Part shown: in pieces, positions 20,903 through 28,738 of the stretch | How the letters are laid out: every line of letters starts with the position of its first letter | Numbering within the stretch: the stretch's first letter is position 1 | Source: MPNO01 sp965205995 | GTDB lineage: Bacteria; Pseudomonadota; Alphaproteobacteria; MPNO01 | Assembly (NCBI GenBank): GCA_965205995.1 | Contig: OZ242200.1 | Coordinates: 2,542,001-2,606,000 of the forward strand | Reading direction: 5' to 3' | DNA length: 64,000 nucleotides | Position numbers and translations under genes: made by a program | Notes under the pieces: model-generated | Told to the model about the DNA's origin: nothing | Databases searched by the model: none | Seen by the model: only the letters and a program-made list of their open reading frames with translations

Positions 20903-21352
20903 ATGGATCTCTATTTCGAGGATTTCCATGTCGGCCAGGCGATCGAGAGCGCGAAGAAGACGCTGGACGAGGCCGAGATCGTCGACTTCGCCAGGAACTA
21001 TGCCAACCTTCCCTATCACACCGATTCCGAGGCGGCGGCCGGATCGATGTTCGGCGGGATCGTCGCGCCGGGCTACCAGACGGCTTCCGTCACCTTCGGG
21101 CTGTTCGTCGATACCGGCACGTTCCGGGCCTGCGGCATGGGCTCGCCCGGGATCGACAAGCTGCGCTGGCTCAAGCCCGTGCGGGCGGGCGACACGCTGC
21201 AGGTGTTTGCCAAGATCGTCGAGGTGTCGCCGGCCAAACAGGAGGGCGGGCGCGACGCGGTCCGCATCGCCTACGAGACCCGCAACCAGAACGGCGAGGC
21301 GGTGATGACGCTCACCAGCCTCCATTTCGTCTGCCGGCGGCCTGAGGCGTAG
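20903..21352 (+). CDS. MaoC-family (hot-dog fold) dehydratase
   Basis: 149 residues. The hydratase-2 motif is visible: YANLPYHTDSEAA and FGGIVAPGYQTAS, with Asp/His of the R-hydratase type (here YHTD). Members hydrate enoyl-CoA thioesters or act as accessory dehydratases. It is placed 3 nt after mfd, so it may be read through from that gene, and it precedes an NMT1-like gene by 28 nt. The context with an acyl-CoA ligase and crotonase on the opposite strand suggests CoA-thioester catabolism. Confidence 0.88.
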   Translation: MDLYFEDFHVGQAIESAKKTLDEAEIVDFARNYANLPYHTDSEAAAGSMFGGIVAPGYQTASVTFGLFVDTGTFRACGMGSPGIDKLRWLKPVRAGDTLQVFAKIVEVSPAKQEGGRDAVRIAYETRNQNGEAVMTLTSLHFVCRRPEA

Positions 21353-21380
21353 CGGCCCGCCTTCACCACAGGAGAAACCC

Positions 21381-22352
21381 ATGCCCCAACCGATTCCCGT
21401 CCGCCTCGCCGCGGGCTCAGGCGAGACCTTCGGGGTCGACGATCTGTCCTGCGCCGCGGCGACCGATCTCGAACTCTGGCGCGACGAGGGGCTGGAGCCA
21501 TCCTGGACCCCGGTGCATGGCGGGGTGCGGGCGATCGAGGCGCTGCTCGACGGGCGGGTCGATGTCGCCTATGGCGGGCTCGGCCCGGCGCTCGCCGCCC
21601 GCGCCGGCGGCGCCCCGGTGCGCATCGTGGTCTCGATGGCCCGCGCGCTGGCGCAGAACCTGGTGGTCCAGAACCGGATTTCGGAGCCCGGGGGCTTGCG
21701 CGGCTGTTCCTGGGCGCTCGACGGCTTCGGCGCGCTCAGCCACCACATGGCGCGGCTCACGATCCGGGCGCTCGGCATCGCCGAGGACGAGATCGAATGG
21801 CGCGCGCTCGGGCCCCCGCCGGAGCGCATCGAGGCGCTGCTCGCGGGCTCGATCGACGTCTCGCTGATCCGCGTCGAGGAGGCGCTGTCGCTGAGCGCGC
21901 GACATGCGGACAAGCTCCACACCCTGCTCGGGTTCTCGGACCTCAAGCGCCTGGTCCCGGTCCAGCCGCACGGCGTGCTGTCGACCACCGAGGCGTTCGA
22001 GGCGTCGTCGCCGGATGTCCTCGCTTGCGTCGCGCGAGGGATGATCCGGGCCTCGCGCGCGCTGCATTCGGACAGGGCGGTCTTCGAGCGCGTGTTCCGG
22101 GACAACGCGATCGTCGCGCTGTCGGACGACGAGATCGGGGCGATCTGGCGCCAGGAGCGCGACAATGGCGGGTTCGCGGTCAACGGCGAGATGTCGGCCG
22201 CGCACTGGGACGCCGAGTTCGTCGATTTCCGCGCGCTCAACCCGACGCTGCGCGAGGTGAGCCAGGACGAGATCCTGGCCCGCGGATTCGTCCGCGACGC
22301 GCTGGCGGCGCTGGACCCCTTCCCCTCCGACTTCGACCCGCCGGGGGGTTGA
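21381..22352 (+). CDS. NMT1/THI5-like periplasmic-binding-fold protein without signal peptide
   Basis: 323 residues. It follows the two-lobe pattern of NMT1/TauA-type binding proteins: the first lobe has GGVRAIEALLDGRVDVAYGGLGPALAARAG, the middle SWALDGFGALSHHMARL, and the second lobe LLAGSIDVSLI. There is no signal peptide (MPQPIPVRLAAGSGETFG), and no ABC permease or ATPase adjoins it. It may be a cytoplasmic enzyme or sensor built on this fold; some decarboxylases, such as 4,5-dihydroxyphthalate decarboxylase, use a similar fold. The ribosome site AGGAG precedes the ATG. Function is not settled. Confidence 0.7.
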   Translation: MPQPIPVRLAAGSGETFGVDDLSCAAATDLELWRDEGLEPSWTPVHGGVRAIEALLDGRVDVAYGGLGPALAARAGGAPVRIVVSMARALAQNLVVQNRISEPGGLRGCSWALDGFGALSHHMARLTIRALGIAEDEIEWRALGPPPERIEALLAGSIDVSLIRVEEALSLSARHADKLHTLLGFSDLKRLVPVQPHGVLSTTEAFEASSPDVLACVARGMIRASRALHSDRAVFERVFRDNAIVALSDDEIGAIWRQERDNGGFAVNGEMSAAHWDAEFVDFRALNPTLREVSQDEILARGFVRDALAALDPFPSDFDPPGG

Positions 22353-22359
22353 GGGCGCC

Positions 22360-23889
22360 CTACCCGCTGGCCACCTGGCGCCTGAGCACCTTGCCGACGG
22401 CGCTCTTGGGCAGCGCGTCGGCCAGCTCGATGACATGGGGGACCTTGTAGCGCGCGATGCGTCTGCGCAGGTTTTCGCGGAGCGCCTCGCCCAGCCCGGG
22501 CTCCGCGTGCCCGTCGCGGACGACGACGACGGCGCGGATGCGGTTGCCGATCTCGGGATCGGGCAGCGGCACCACGCAGGCCTCGGCCACCGCCGGGTGG
22601 CCCCTCAGCGCGTTCTCGATCTCGTAGGGCGAGATGAAGATGCCGCGGCTCTTGAAGCAATCGTCCTCGCGCCCGGCGATCCAGAAATAGCCGTCCTCGT
22701 CGCGCCAGGCGAGGTCGCCGGTGTGGTACCAGCCGTCATGCATGACCCGCGCCGTCATCGCATCGTCGCGGTGGTAGCCGAGGAAGAAGCCGGGGCTGTC
22801 GGCGGCGATCAGGAAGCGGCCGATCCCGCCCGGCGGCAGCTCCCGGTAGCCCTCGTCCATCACCGCTACCCTGGTGCCCGGGACCGGCTTGCCGATGGAG
22901 CCCGGCTTGACCGCATGGCGCGGCCCCTGGCCCAGCACCATCTGCATCTCGGAGACGCCGTAATGCTCCCAGATGTCGCACCCCACCCGGCGCTTGAACT
23001 CCTCCCAGGTCGCCGCCTCCAGCGCCTCGCCGGTGGCGCTGCAACCGCGCAGTGAGGAGAGGTCGTAGCGGTCCTCGATCCCCTCGATCGCGAGGATGCG
23101 GCGATAGACCGTCGCCACCGAATAGAGCAGCGTGACCCCAAAGCGCTCGACCGCTTGCAGCACCCGCTCCGGCCGCGCCGAGCCCTCGAGGATCGCGGCC
23201 GTCACGCCGTTCCCGAGCGGGAACACGACATTGTGGCCGAGCGCGCTGATAAAACTCCATTCGCCGGTGGCGAGCGCCACGTCGCCGGTCTCCGGCGGGA
23301 CCCGGTGGCGGTTGGCCTCGCCGAGCGCGACCGCCCAGCGATGGGCATGGACGATCCCCTTGGGCCGGCCGGTGGTCCCCGAGGTGTAGACCATGAAGGC
23401 GGGCTCGTCGGCGGCGGTATCGGCGAGCGGGGCCGGGTCCCCCAGGGCGCCGTCGAGGCCGACCGCGCCCGGATGCGCCCCGCGCCATAGGAAAACCCGG
23501 ATGCGGTCCGCATGCGCGAGCACGGGCCCGGCGATCCCGGCCAGAGTCACCGCCGCCCCGGCGCCGCTGTGGTCGAGCACGTAATCGACCTCCTCCTGGC
23601 CGAGCAGCGAGTTGACCAGGACCGGGACCGCGCCGATGCGCACCAGCGCGAGGAAGCTCACGGCGAACTCGATGCAGTTGGGCATCCGCAGCAGCATTTT
23701 CGCGCCGCGCCCGATCCCGGCGGCGGCGAACGCCCCGGCGACCCGGGCGACCCGGTCGCCGAGGGCGGCATAGCCGATCTCCCCGCCGTCCCAGACGAAG
23801 GCGCTGCCGCGCGCCCCGACCCGGCGGTCGAGGATTTCGGCGGCGATATTGACGCGCGCGGGAATCACGCGGTCAGTCGCCCTCGCCAT
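22360..23889 (-). CDS. Benzoate-CoA ligase-like acyl/aryl-CoA synthetase
   Basis: 509 residues, AMP-forming adenylating family. The P-loop-like A3 motif YTSGTTGRPKG is at 168-178. YGVSEMQMVLG corresponds to A5, WYHTGDLAWRDEDGYFWIAGREDD to A7/A8, and the catalytic C-terminal lysine is about residue 500 in PKSAVGKVLRR. The overall layout resembles benzoate- and 2-aminobenzoate-CoA ligases. It activates a carboxylic acid to its CoA thioester. It is downstream of, and overlaps by 17 bp, the crotonase gene, so the two are one operon. Confidence 0.87.
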   Translation of the reverse strand: MARATDRVIPARVNIAAEILDRRVGARGSAFVWDGGEIGYAALGDRVARVAGAFAAAGIGRGAKMLLRMPNCIEFAVSFLALVRIGAVPVLVNSLLGQEEVDYVLDHSGAGAAVTLAGIAGPVLAHADRIRVFLWRGAHPGAVGLDGALGDPAPLADTAADEPAFMVYTSGTTGRPKGIVHAHRWAVALGEANRHRVPPETGDVALATGEWSFISALGHNVVFPLGNGVTAAILEGSARPERVLQAVERFGVTLLYSVATVYRRILAIEGIEDRYDLSSLRGCSATGEALEAATWEEFKRRVGCDIWEHYGVSEMQMVLGQGPRHAVKPGSIGKPVPGTRVAVMDEGYRELPPGGIGRFLIAADSPGFFLGYHRDDAMTARVMHDGWYHTGDLAWRDEDGYFWIAGREDDCFKSRGIFISPYEIENALRGHPAVAEACVVPLPDPEIGNRIRAVVVVRDGHAEPGLGEALRENLRRRIARYKVPHVIELADALPKSAVGKVLRRQVASG

Positions 23890-24772
23890 AGGGCCAGTTC
23901 TCGTAATACGGCCCGCGATAATCGGCCTTCCGCTTGCCGAGGAAGGCGCGGATGCCCTCGCGGCAATCGCCGGTGCGGGTGATCTCCTGGATCGCCTGGA
24001 ATTCGCGCTCCCAGCCCTCGTCGCTGCGATTGGCGTTCCAGTACATCTTCACCAGCTCCTTGGCGTAGCGCACCGAGAGATAGGGGTTGCTGGAGATCTG
24101 CCCGGCAAGCGCCATCACCTCGTCGAGCAGGTCGTCATGCGGCACGACGCGCTCGACCAGCCCGATGCGCTCGGCCTCCGCGGCGTCGACGATGCGCCCG
24201 GTCAAAATCATCTCCAGCGCCTTGCCGATTCCGATCAGCTTGGGCAGGTTCCGCGCGCCGCCCGATTCGGGCAGGAACCCGGCCGGCACCGCGACCTCGC
24301 CGAGCTTCGCCCGGTCCGAGGCGATGCGGAGGTCGCAGAGCGTGCAGATCTCGAGCCCGATGCCGACCGCCGGGCCGTTGATCGCGGCGATGGTGATCTG
24401 CGGCAGATCCTCGATCTTCCTGAAGGCGCGTTGCAGCACCTGGTGGCGGAGGTCGTTGAAGAACAGATGGGCGAGCTCCTTGTAGGCGCCGAAATTCCCC
24501 ATGTCGAAATCGGGATCTCCGGCGCCGAGCGGCCCGGCCTCGGTCTTCAAATCGCCGCCGGCCGAGAACCCGCGCCCCTCGCCGGTGAACACGACGACCT
24601 TGACGTGGCTGTTGTGGCGGATCTGGTCGCACAATATGTCGAGCTCGACCCGCATCCTGACATCCACCGCGTTCAGCGCCTCGGGCCGGTTGAACGTCAC
24701 CACCCCGATGCAGTTCTCCCCCTTCCGCCCCGGGTTGTCGCGCACCTCCCATCTGAGCGCCTGGTACTCCAT
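23873..24772 (-). CDS. Enoyl-CoA hydratase/isomerase family (crotonase) protein
   Basis: 299 residues from the ATG at 24772, which follows a near-perfect AGGAGG. The crotonase fold shows both oxyanion-hole segments: GEGRGFSAGGDL and INGPAVGIGLEICTLCDLRIA. An acidic residue is present at the usual catalytic loop (GFLPESGGARNLPKLIG). A longer than usual insertion after the first oxyanion loop, containing the DPDFDMGNFGAYKE stretch, and a C-terminal tail (YRGPYYENWPYGEGD) set it apart from plain fatty-acid hydratases. Members like this act in aromatic or alicyclic CoA pathways. Coupled to the aryl-CoA-type ligase. Confidence 0.87.
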   Translation of the reverse strand: MEYQALRWEVRDNPGRKGENCIGVVTFNRPEALNAVDVRMRVELDILCDQIRHNSHVKVVVFTGEGRGFSAGGDLKTEAGPLGAGDPDFDMGNFGAYKELAHLFFNDLRHQVLQRAFRKIEDLPQITIAAINGPAVGIGLEICTLCDLRIASDRAKLGEVAVPAGFLPESGGARNLPKLIGIGKALEMILTGRIVDAAEAERIGLVERVVPHDDLLDEVMALAGQISSNPYLSVRYAKELVKMYWNANRSDEGWEREFQAIQEITRTGDCREGIRAFLGKRKADYRGPYYENWPYGEGD

Positions 24773-24918
24773 GCCTTCCCTCCTCGGTTGCCTGGATCCG
24801 CCGCCGTAGCATAGACAAGCAGCGGAAACGCCCCGAGGACAAATCGACGCCCGGATTGCGCGGTGAGGCCCTGTGGGGTTAAGCAATTCCCTCTGCATCA
24901 CGAAGCTTTGGAACCGCC

Positions 24919-25143
24919 ATGCCCCAGCAAGTGACCGCGCGATTGCCGGACCCGATGGTCGAGGCGCTGGATAGAGCCGCCCGACAGCTCCGGCGCAGCC
25001 GGGCGGATGTCATCCGCCTGGCGGTCGAGCACTATCTCGAGGATTTCGACGACCTCTCCGTCGCCATCGACCGGCTTCGCGATCCCGGCGATGCGGTGCT
25101 CGACTGGGACAAGGTCCGGCGCGAGCTTTCCGATACGGATTAA
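24919..25143 (+). CDS. Ribbon-helix-helix (CopG-type) antitoxin
   Basis: 74 residues. The N-terminal strand-helix-helix is clear: VTARLPDPMVEALDRAARQL, then RRSRADVIRLAVEHYLEDF, and an acidic tail (DLSVAIDRLRDPGD) that usually blocks the toxin. It should bind DNA as a dimer and repress its own operon. The cognate RelE-type toxin follows immediately in an overlapping frame but is badly truncated, so this antitoxin may now be an orphan. Confidence 0.85.
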   Translation: MPQQVTARLPDPMVEALDRAARQLRRSRADVIRLAVEHYLEDFDDLSVAIDRLRDPGDAVLDWDKVRRELSDTD

Positions 25144-25282
25144 GGAGAGCGCGGCCAGGGAGCCGCGGCGGCTCCGCCTCGGCGACAATCGCGTGCTGTA
25201 CGAAGTCCGCGACGACGAACTCGTCGTTCTGGTCGTCCGCGTCGCCCACCGGCGCGAGGCTTTTCGCCGGACGCCGGGGTGA
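25133..25282 (+). pseudogene. Truncated RelE/ParE-family toxin
   Basis: The frame reads IRIKESAAREP and then directly RRLRLGDNRVLYEVRDDELV, VLVVRVAHRREAFR. The first piece matches the start of RelE toxins and the second their last three strands with the catalytic basic cluster. The roughly 35 residues that normally join them are missing. No ATG or GTG opens the frame, and an ATA stands where the start is expected, at the antitoxin stop. The toxin is therefore almost certainly non-functional. Confidence 0.75.
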
Positions 25283-25602
25283 GGGACGGGCGACGGGGGA
25301 CGGAATTTGGTTCTCGACGCCACGGTGCTGGCTTCCCCGCGCTTTTCCTCGGACAGAGACGAAGGAGACAACCAGACGGCCGTATCGCTGGCCCTTCAGA
25401 CGGGGTAACTCGGAGACGTCCGACCGTATAGGCCGAATCCGCGGATGTCCCCATCCGTTCGACCACGGGCGCGTCGCAGGGCTGATGATAGCGACCGCGC
25501 GGCCGATCTCACGCTTGCCGCCAATTGTTGGGCGATATGTACACTAATATACCTCCGTCAGAAAAGTGTTTCTGAAGAATTCCACTCCTCAAGACCCGGC
25601 AA
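25283..25602. other. Gene-free transition into the low-GC island
   Basis: About 320 nt with no credible gene on either strand. Composition changes from GC-rich to AT-rich near 25530, which marks one edge of the island. No tRNA or direct repeat was recognised here. Confidence 0.5.
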
Positions 25603-26477
25603 TCATTTTAAAATATTCAAGATACCAACGATTTCTTTAAAATTGTCAATTAAAACAGCATCGGCTTTAATGCCTTCGGCTAATTCTTTTAGCTTGCTTT
25701 CCCGGTCCACATCCTCTTTGGTCCAGTGCGTAATTCGAACGAGCCTTTCATAGTCGTCCGAAGCATGAGTTGCTCCGTATTGCGCCCATATGGCATAAAC
25801 ACCGGCGTTCTTTGCCATCACAATGTCTCGTGAGACGCTATCTCCAACATATGCTGTGTCGCAAACGTGAACATTCTCTTGACCACATATTTCACGCAAC
25901 ACTTTCGCACTAGGTTTGCGCTGATCACCTGTAAGCTCGCAAAACTTCTCAAGTGAGTACCGACTAAGCCAATTGGATTTCGATTGTGGATAAGGATGCT
26001 CCGAGGCTGCCCTTGTGCGACAATAAACCCGATCAAAAAACGAGGCTAATTCAAGCCGGTGAAGCCTATCTACTGCGGCAAATAAATTGCTCTCCGTATG
26101 GGCCACAAGCTTAATGTTTGCGGCCTTCATCATGTTCAGGCCCTCATAGACCCCGGGGTAAACGCGCAAATTCTTCTTTCTGCACGAATTGAATGCAAAC
26201 AATGCCGGGTCTAACTTTTCTGCTACTGCTTTAGGTGAATGCCGTGGAAAAAGCGTTCTTATTGTCTTCGTCTCCAATAAGGCAAAAGGATACTCTGAGT
26301 CGCCATGCTTTCTATGGACCGAGCGAAAGTCATCCAGGAGCTTTTCTCTATCACAGTTTGTCAGCTCAATGACCTTATCGACCATAGCATAAAACGATGT
26401 CACAAAATAGCTGACCCAATCATAAAGCGTATTGTCCAATCGCATACGACCAGTTTTTTTTGCGTTCCTGACATCAT
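25603..26477 (-). pseudogene. HAD-superfamily hydrolase with a frameshift in catalytic motif I
   Basis: The longest frame starts at the ATG at 26445 and reads MRLDNTLYDWV, which lacks the first catalytic aspartate. In the neighbouring frame an ATG at 26474 or 26477 gives SGTQKKLVVCDW. Adding one T at about 26439 joins them into LVVCDLDNTLYDW, the canonical HAD motif I with its nucleophile. A run of eight A lies just upstream (26453-26460 on the minus strand). Later motifs are intact: AHTESN (motif II), a lysine near KPSAKVLREI, and YVGDSVSRDIVMAKNAG (motif IV). Either the gene is broken, the read has an error, or expression needs frameshifting. It is AT-rich, unlike the rest of the window, and follows the membrane-protein gene by 23 nt. 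Confidence 0.72.
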
Positions 26478-26500
26478 ATGCGAAATCTTCAACGAATTCC

Positions 26501-27139
26501 TTATTCTATTTTCGTCTCAATTTTCGCGGTATTACCGGCAGAGGCACTCCTCTCCCTCTCCTTTCCATCGGCTAAATTGGTGACGGCAAATAATATCGCC
26601 ACCCCGATCAATATAACAATCCTGGCTTTCATGTAAAATGTTCTGATTTTGTTTTCGGTGGTCAATGGAGAACCGCCCGTATATTTGGACCCGTTCGCGC
26701 CGTTCGATGTAGTATATGCGGCTTTATCATGTCTGCTAAAATGCGAGATAGCTTGGGTCATTCCTTTTTCAAGATCAAATATCTGTTTCATGTAGTGTTC
26801 TTCAAAATCCTCACCAAATGCCACTGCACCGCGCAACATATTGTGATATACGTTCAGATCCAAAATTTTGACCGCTTCCAGTCCCAACCAGGCAGCAAAA
26901 AATAACAATACTGACGCATGTACTTGTAAATTTTGATCCAATACACGAAGAGAGAAAGCAAAATCGTCCCCTCGACTGACTAGTACTATTGCGACGCCCA
27001 GTACTGCGACAACAAAGGTGATACCAAGCTGGCGAGACTTTGCGGACATTTCATTAAAATGCATTTGAGTGTCGACAGCTTTTGACCAGATAGTGATATA
27101 CTGATCTTGTTGCTTGATATTCGGGGGGTTAGTGCTCAT
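26501..27139 (-). CDS. Small membrane protein of unknown function in a low-GC island
   Basis: 212 residues from the ATG at 27139; an upstream ATG would add 12 residues. Three hydrophobic segments are visible: LGITFVVAVLGVAIVLVS, a second near ASVLLFFAAWLGLEAVKIL, and a C-terminal one, IVILIGVAILFAVTNLA. A soluble loop of about 90 residues (FGEDFEEHYMKQIFDLEKGM) lies between the second and third. The layout is reminiscent of SLATT-type membrane proteins, which are proposed pore-forming effectors, but I cannot confirm that. It is followed by a HAD hydrolase gene, and both are AT-rich, suggesting they arrived together. Confidence 0.65.
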   Translation of the reverse strand: MSTNPPNIKQQDQYITIWSKAVDTQMHFNEMSAKSRQLGITFVVAVLGVAIVLVSRGDDFAFSLRVLDQNLQVHASVLLFFAAWLGLEAVKILDLNVYHNMLRGAVAFGEDFEEHYMKQIFDLEKGMTQAISHFSRHDKAAYTTSNGANGSKYTGGSPLTTENKIRTFYMKARIVILIGVAILFAVTNLADGKERERSASAGNTAKIETKIE

Positions 27140-27657
27140 AGTTTGCACTCCACAACTCGCCAAAATGTTGTCCAATCTGGGTGTGCGGCCAAGCGCCGTT
27201 TCGTTCGGGCGCCTTGTGCCAAGATACCTGCTCGCAAGGCTTTAGTACTTGAGGCATGACGGCTACCAACAGGCAAATGCGTTGTGCTGGACTGGATTCC
27301 AATTGCAAGTCGTACGAAAACTTGGACACTGGGTCAGACCAGTGCAGATATTTCCGTTTTTCTTGCCGGATAGCAAGTGTTTTCGACCCTTCTTCGTTAT
27401 CAACCGTTCGCCCTCGGGATCGCCATCCTGCATAAATTTGGGAATGGGGAAGGGTCTGCCATGGATACGGCCTCGGAACCGCTCCCCCCGGCGCGGCCAG
27501 TCTGTCAGAAAAGGACGGTAGCGGTAAATCGAAGTTGTCACACCGGTGATGAATCGGGTAGATATCTCCGCTCCGTCGCCATCAGGTCGGCGTCGATCGA
27601 TATGATGAAGGGGGTCGTGACGGGAGGATCGTTCCTCTCGCCGAACCGCACCAGGAT

Positions 27658-27773
27658 GTCACCCCGGGCTTGACCCGAGGACCAAGAAGGCACGCGCGGT
27701 CCAAGAAGGCTCGCGCGGTCCCGGCCTGCTATCCCTGGACTCCGGTTCTCCGCTTCGCTCCGTCCTGGGTGAC
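27658..27773. repeat. Intergenic repeat element with terminal GTCACCC / GGGTGAC
   Basis: The element begins GTCACCCCGGGCTTGACCCG and ends GTCCTGGGTGAC, so the 7-bp ends are inverted. It contains CCCTGGACTCCGG, resembling palindromic repeats scattered through alphaproteobacterial genomes. Inside it, a 19-bp unit is repeated in tandem. Confidence 0.6.
27682..27719 (+). repeat. 19-bp tandem repeat, two copies
   Basis: CCAAGAAGGCACGCGCGGT at 27682-27700 is followed directly by CCAAGAAGGCTCGCGCGGT at 27701-27719, with one difference. It lies inside the intergenic repeat element. Confidence 0.9.
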
Positions 27774-27912
27774 AAGAGGGGGACGGACGATAGAGCGGCG
27801 CGATAATACCTCCTCATTTCGGCCGGAACGCTGTCAGGCGCGGAGCGGAGAAATCTGCCGGCTGGCACCGCGGACTGGCGCCGGGACCTAACTCCGACCT
27901 TCCCGGCCGCCC

Positions 27913-28728
27913 TCAACTCCCCACCCGGAGCGGCGCGCCGAGGCCGCGGAGCGCGGCGATCACGCTGAGGGCGGTGATCCTGCCGGTGCCCGGGTTTTCC
28001 TCGGACGGCACGTTTTCGATCTTCATGGTGAGGCGGGCTGAATCGGCGTCGACGGCGATCTCGTGGGTGTTGCGCTCCAGCCCGGGGTCGGCCCAGATTT
28101 CGAGCCTCGTGCGGTCGGGGCCGATGCCGGCGAGGCCGAGCGCGGCGGCGACGTTGACGTTGGCGGGGAAGCCTGCCGCCCCCTCCCGCGCGCTGCCCTC
28201 GAACACAAGGAGCGGTTCGGTGAGGCCGTCGATGGAGATGCCGTTCTCCTCCAGCCAGGGCGCGCCCTTGAGCGAGCGCGGCGGCTTGCGGGTGATCATC
28301 CGGACCTCGGCGATCTCGCCCTCGGCCGCCGCCCTCACCGCGTCGAGCCCGAGCAGCGCGCCGGTCGCGAGCACGATCCGGGCGCCGGTCTGTTCGGCCC
28401 GGCGGATCAGCTCGCCGTTCACCAGCAGCGCCGCGCCGCTCACCGTGACCAGGACCCTGCCGGCCTCGATCGCGCCGGCGGCGACTTCGGCGAAGGCCGC
28501 CTTGGGCACGCATTCGACGATGATTTCGGCATGTTCGGCGAGCCCGGAGGCCGGGATCGCCGGGATATCGGGGGCGAGCGCTTGCATCTTCCTGCGCGCC
28601 CCGTCGAGGTCGCGGGCCGACACCGCCGTCAGCCTGAGCCCGTCGATGCCGGCGGCGAGCGCGCGGGCGACCGGCAGCCCGACCGCGCCGAGCCCGGCGA
28701 TCGCGACGCGTTGCACGGGCGCACTCAT
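27913..28728 (-). CDS. nadX: L-aspartate dehydrogenase (NadX family)
   Basis: 271 residues. The NAD-binding loop AGLGAVG is at about residues 11-17. The second domain has the family segments GALLGLDAVRAA, RKPPRSLKG and FPANVNVAAALGLAGIGPDRT, and the catalytic histidine is probably in ERNTHEI. The enzyme converts aspartate to iminoaspartate, feeding NAD synthesis, or the reverse amination. It lacks nadA/nadC neighbours, so a catabolic role is possible. It is 10 nt downstream of a metallo-hydrolase gene and probably cotranscribed. Confidence 0.88.
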   Translation of the reverse strand: MSAPVQRVAIAGLGAVGLPVARALAAGIDGLRLTAVSARDLDGARRKMQALAPDIPAIPASGLAEHAEIIVECVPKAAFAEVAAGAIEAGRVLVTVSGAALLVNGELIRRAEQTGARIVLATGALLGLDAVRAAAEGEIAEVRMITRKPPRSLKGAPWLEENGISIDGLTEPLLVFEGSAREGAAGFPANVNVAAALGLAGIGPDRTRLEIWADPGLERNTHEIAVDADSARLTMKIENVPSEENPGTGRITALSVIAALRGLGAPLRVGS

Positions 28729-28738
28729 TCGGGCGCGC

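Larger units (their letters stand above)
27140..27912. other. Long intergenic stretch, right edge of the island plus repeats
   Basis: About 770 nt. The left half is of mixed composition and holds only short frames without family features. The right half carries a repeat element (27658-27773) with terminal inverted words and an internal tandem duplication. No RNA gene was recognised. Confidence 0.5.

Noticed and set aside
25445..25753. 102-codon plus-strand frame crossing the island border
   Set aside because: Overlaps the 3' end of the HAD gene and crosses a composition change; no features of a real protein.
26189..26583. Plus-strand frames of 67-92 codons inside the island
   Set aside because: They are antisense to the HAD and membrane-protein genes and lack ribosome sites.
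27263..27541. 92-codon minus-strand frame between the island and nadX
   Set aside because: No ribosome site or recognisable family feature; neighbouring frames are equally open.
27682..27719. Tandem 19-mers as a possible CRISPR array
   Set aside because: Only two abutting copies with no spacers and no cas genes.
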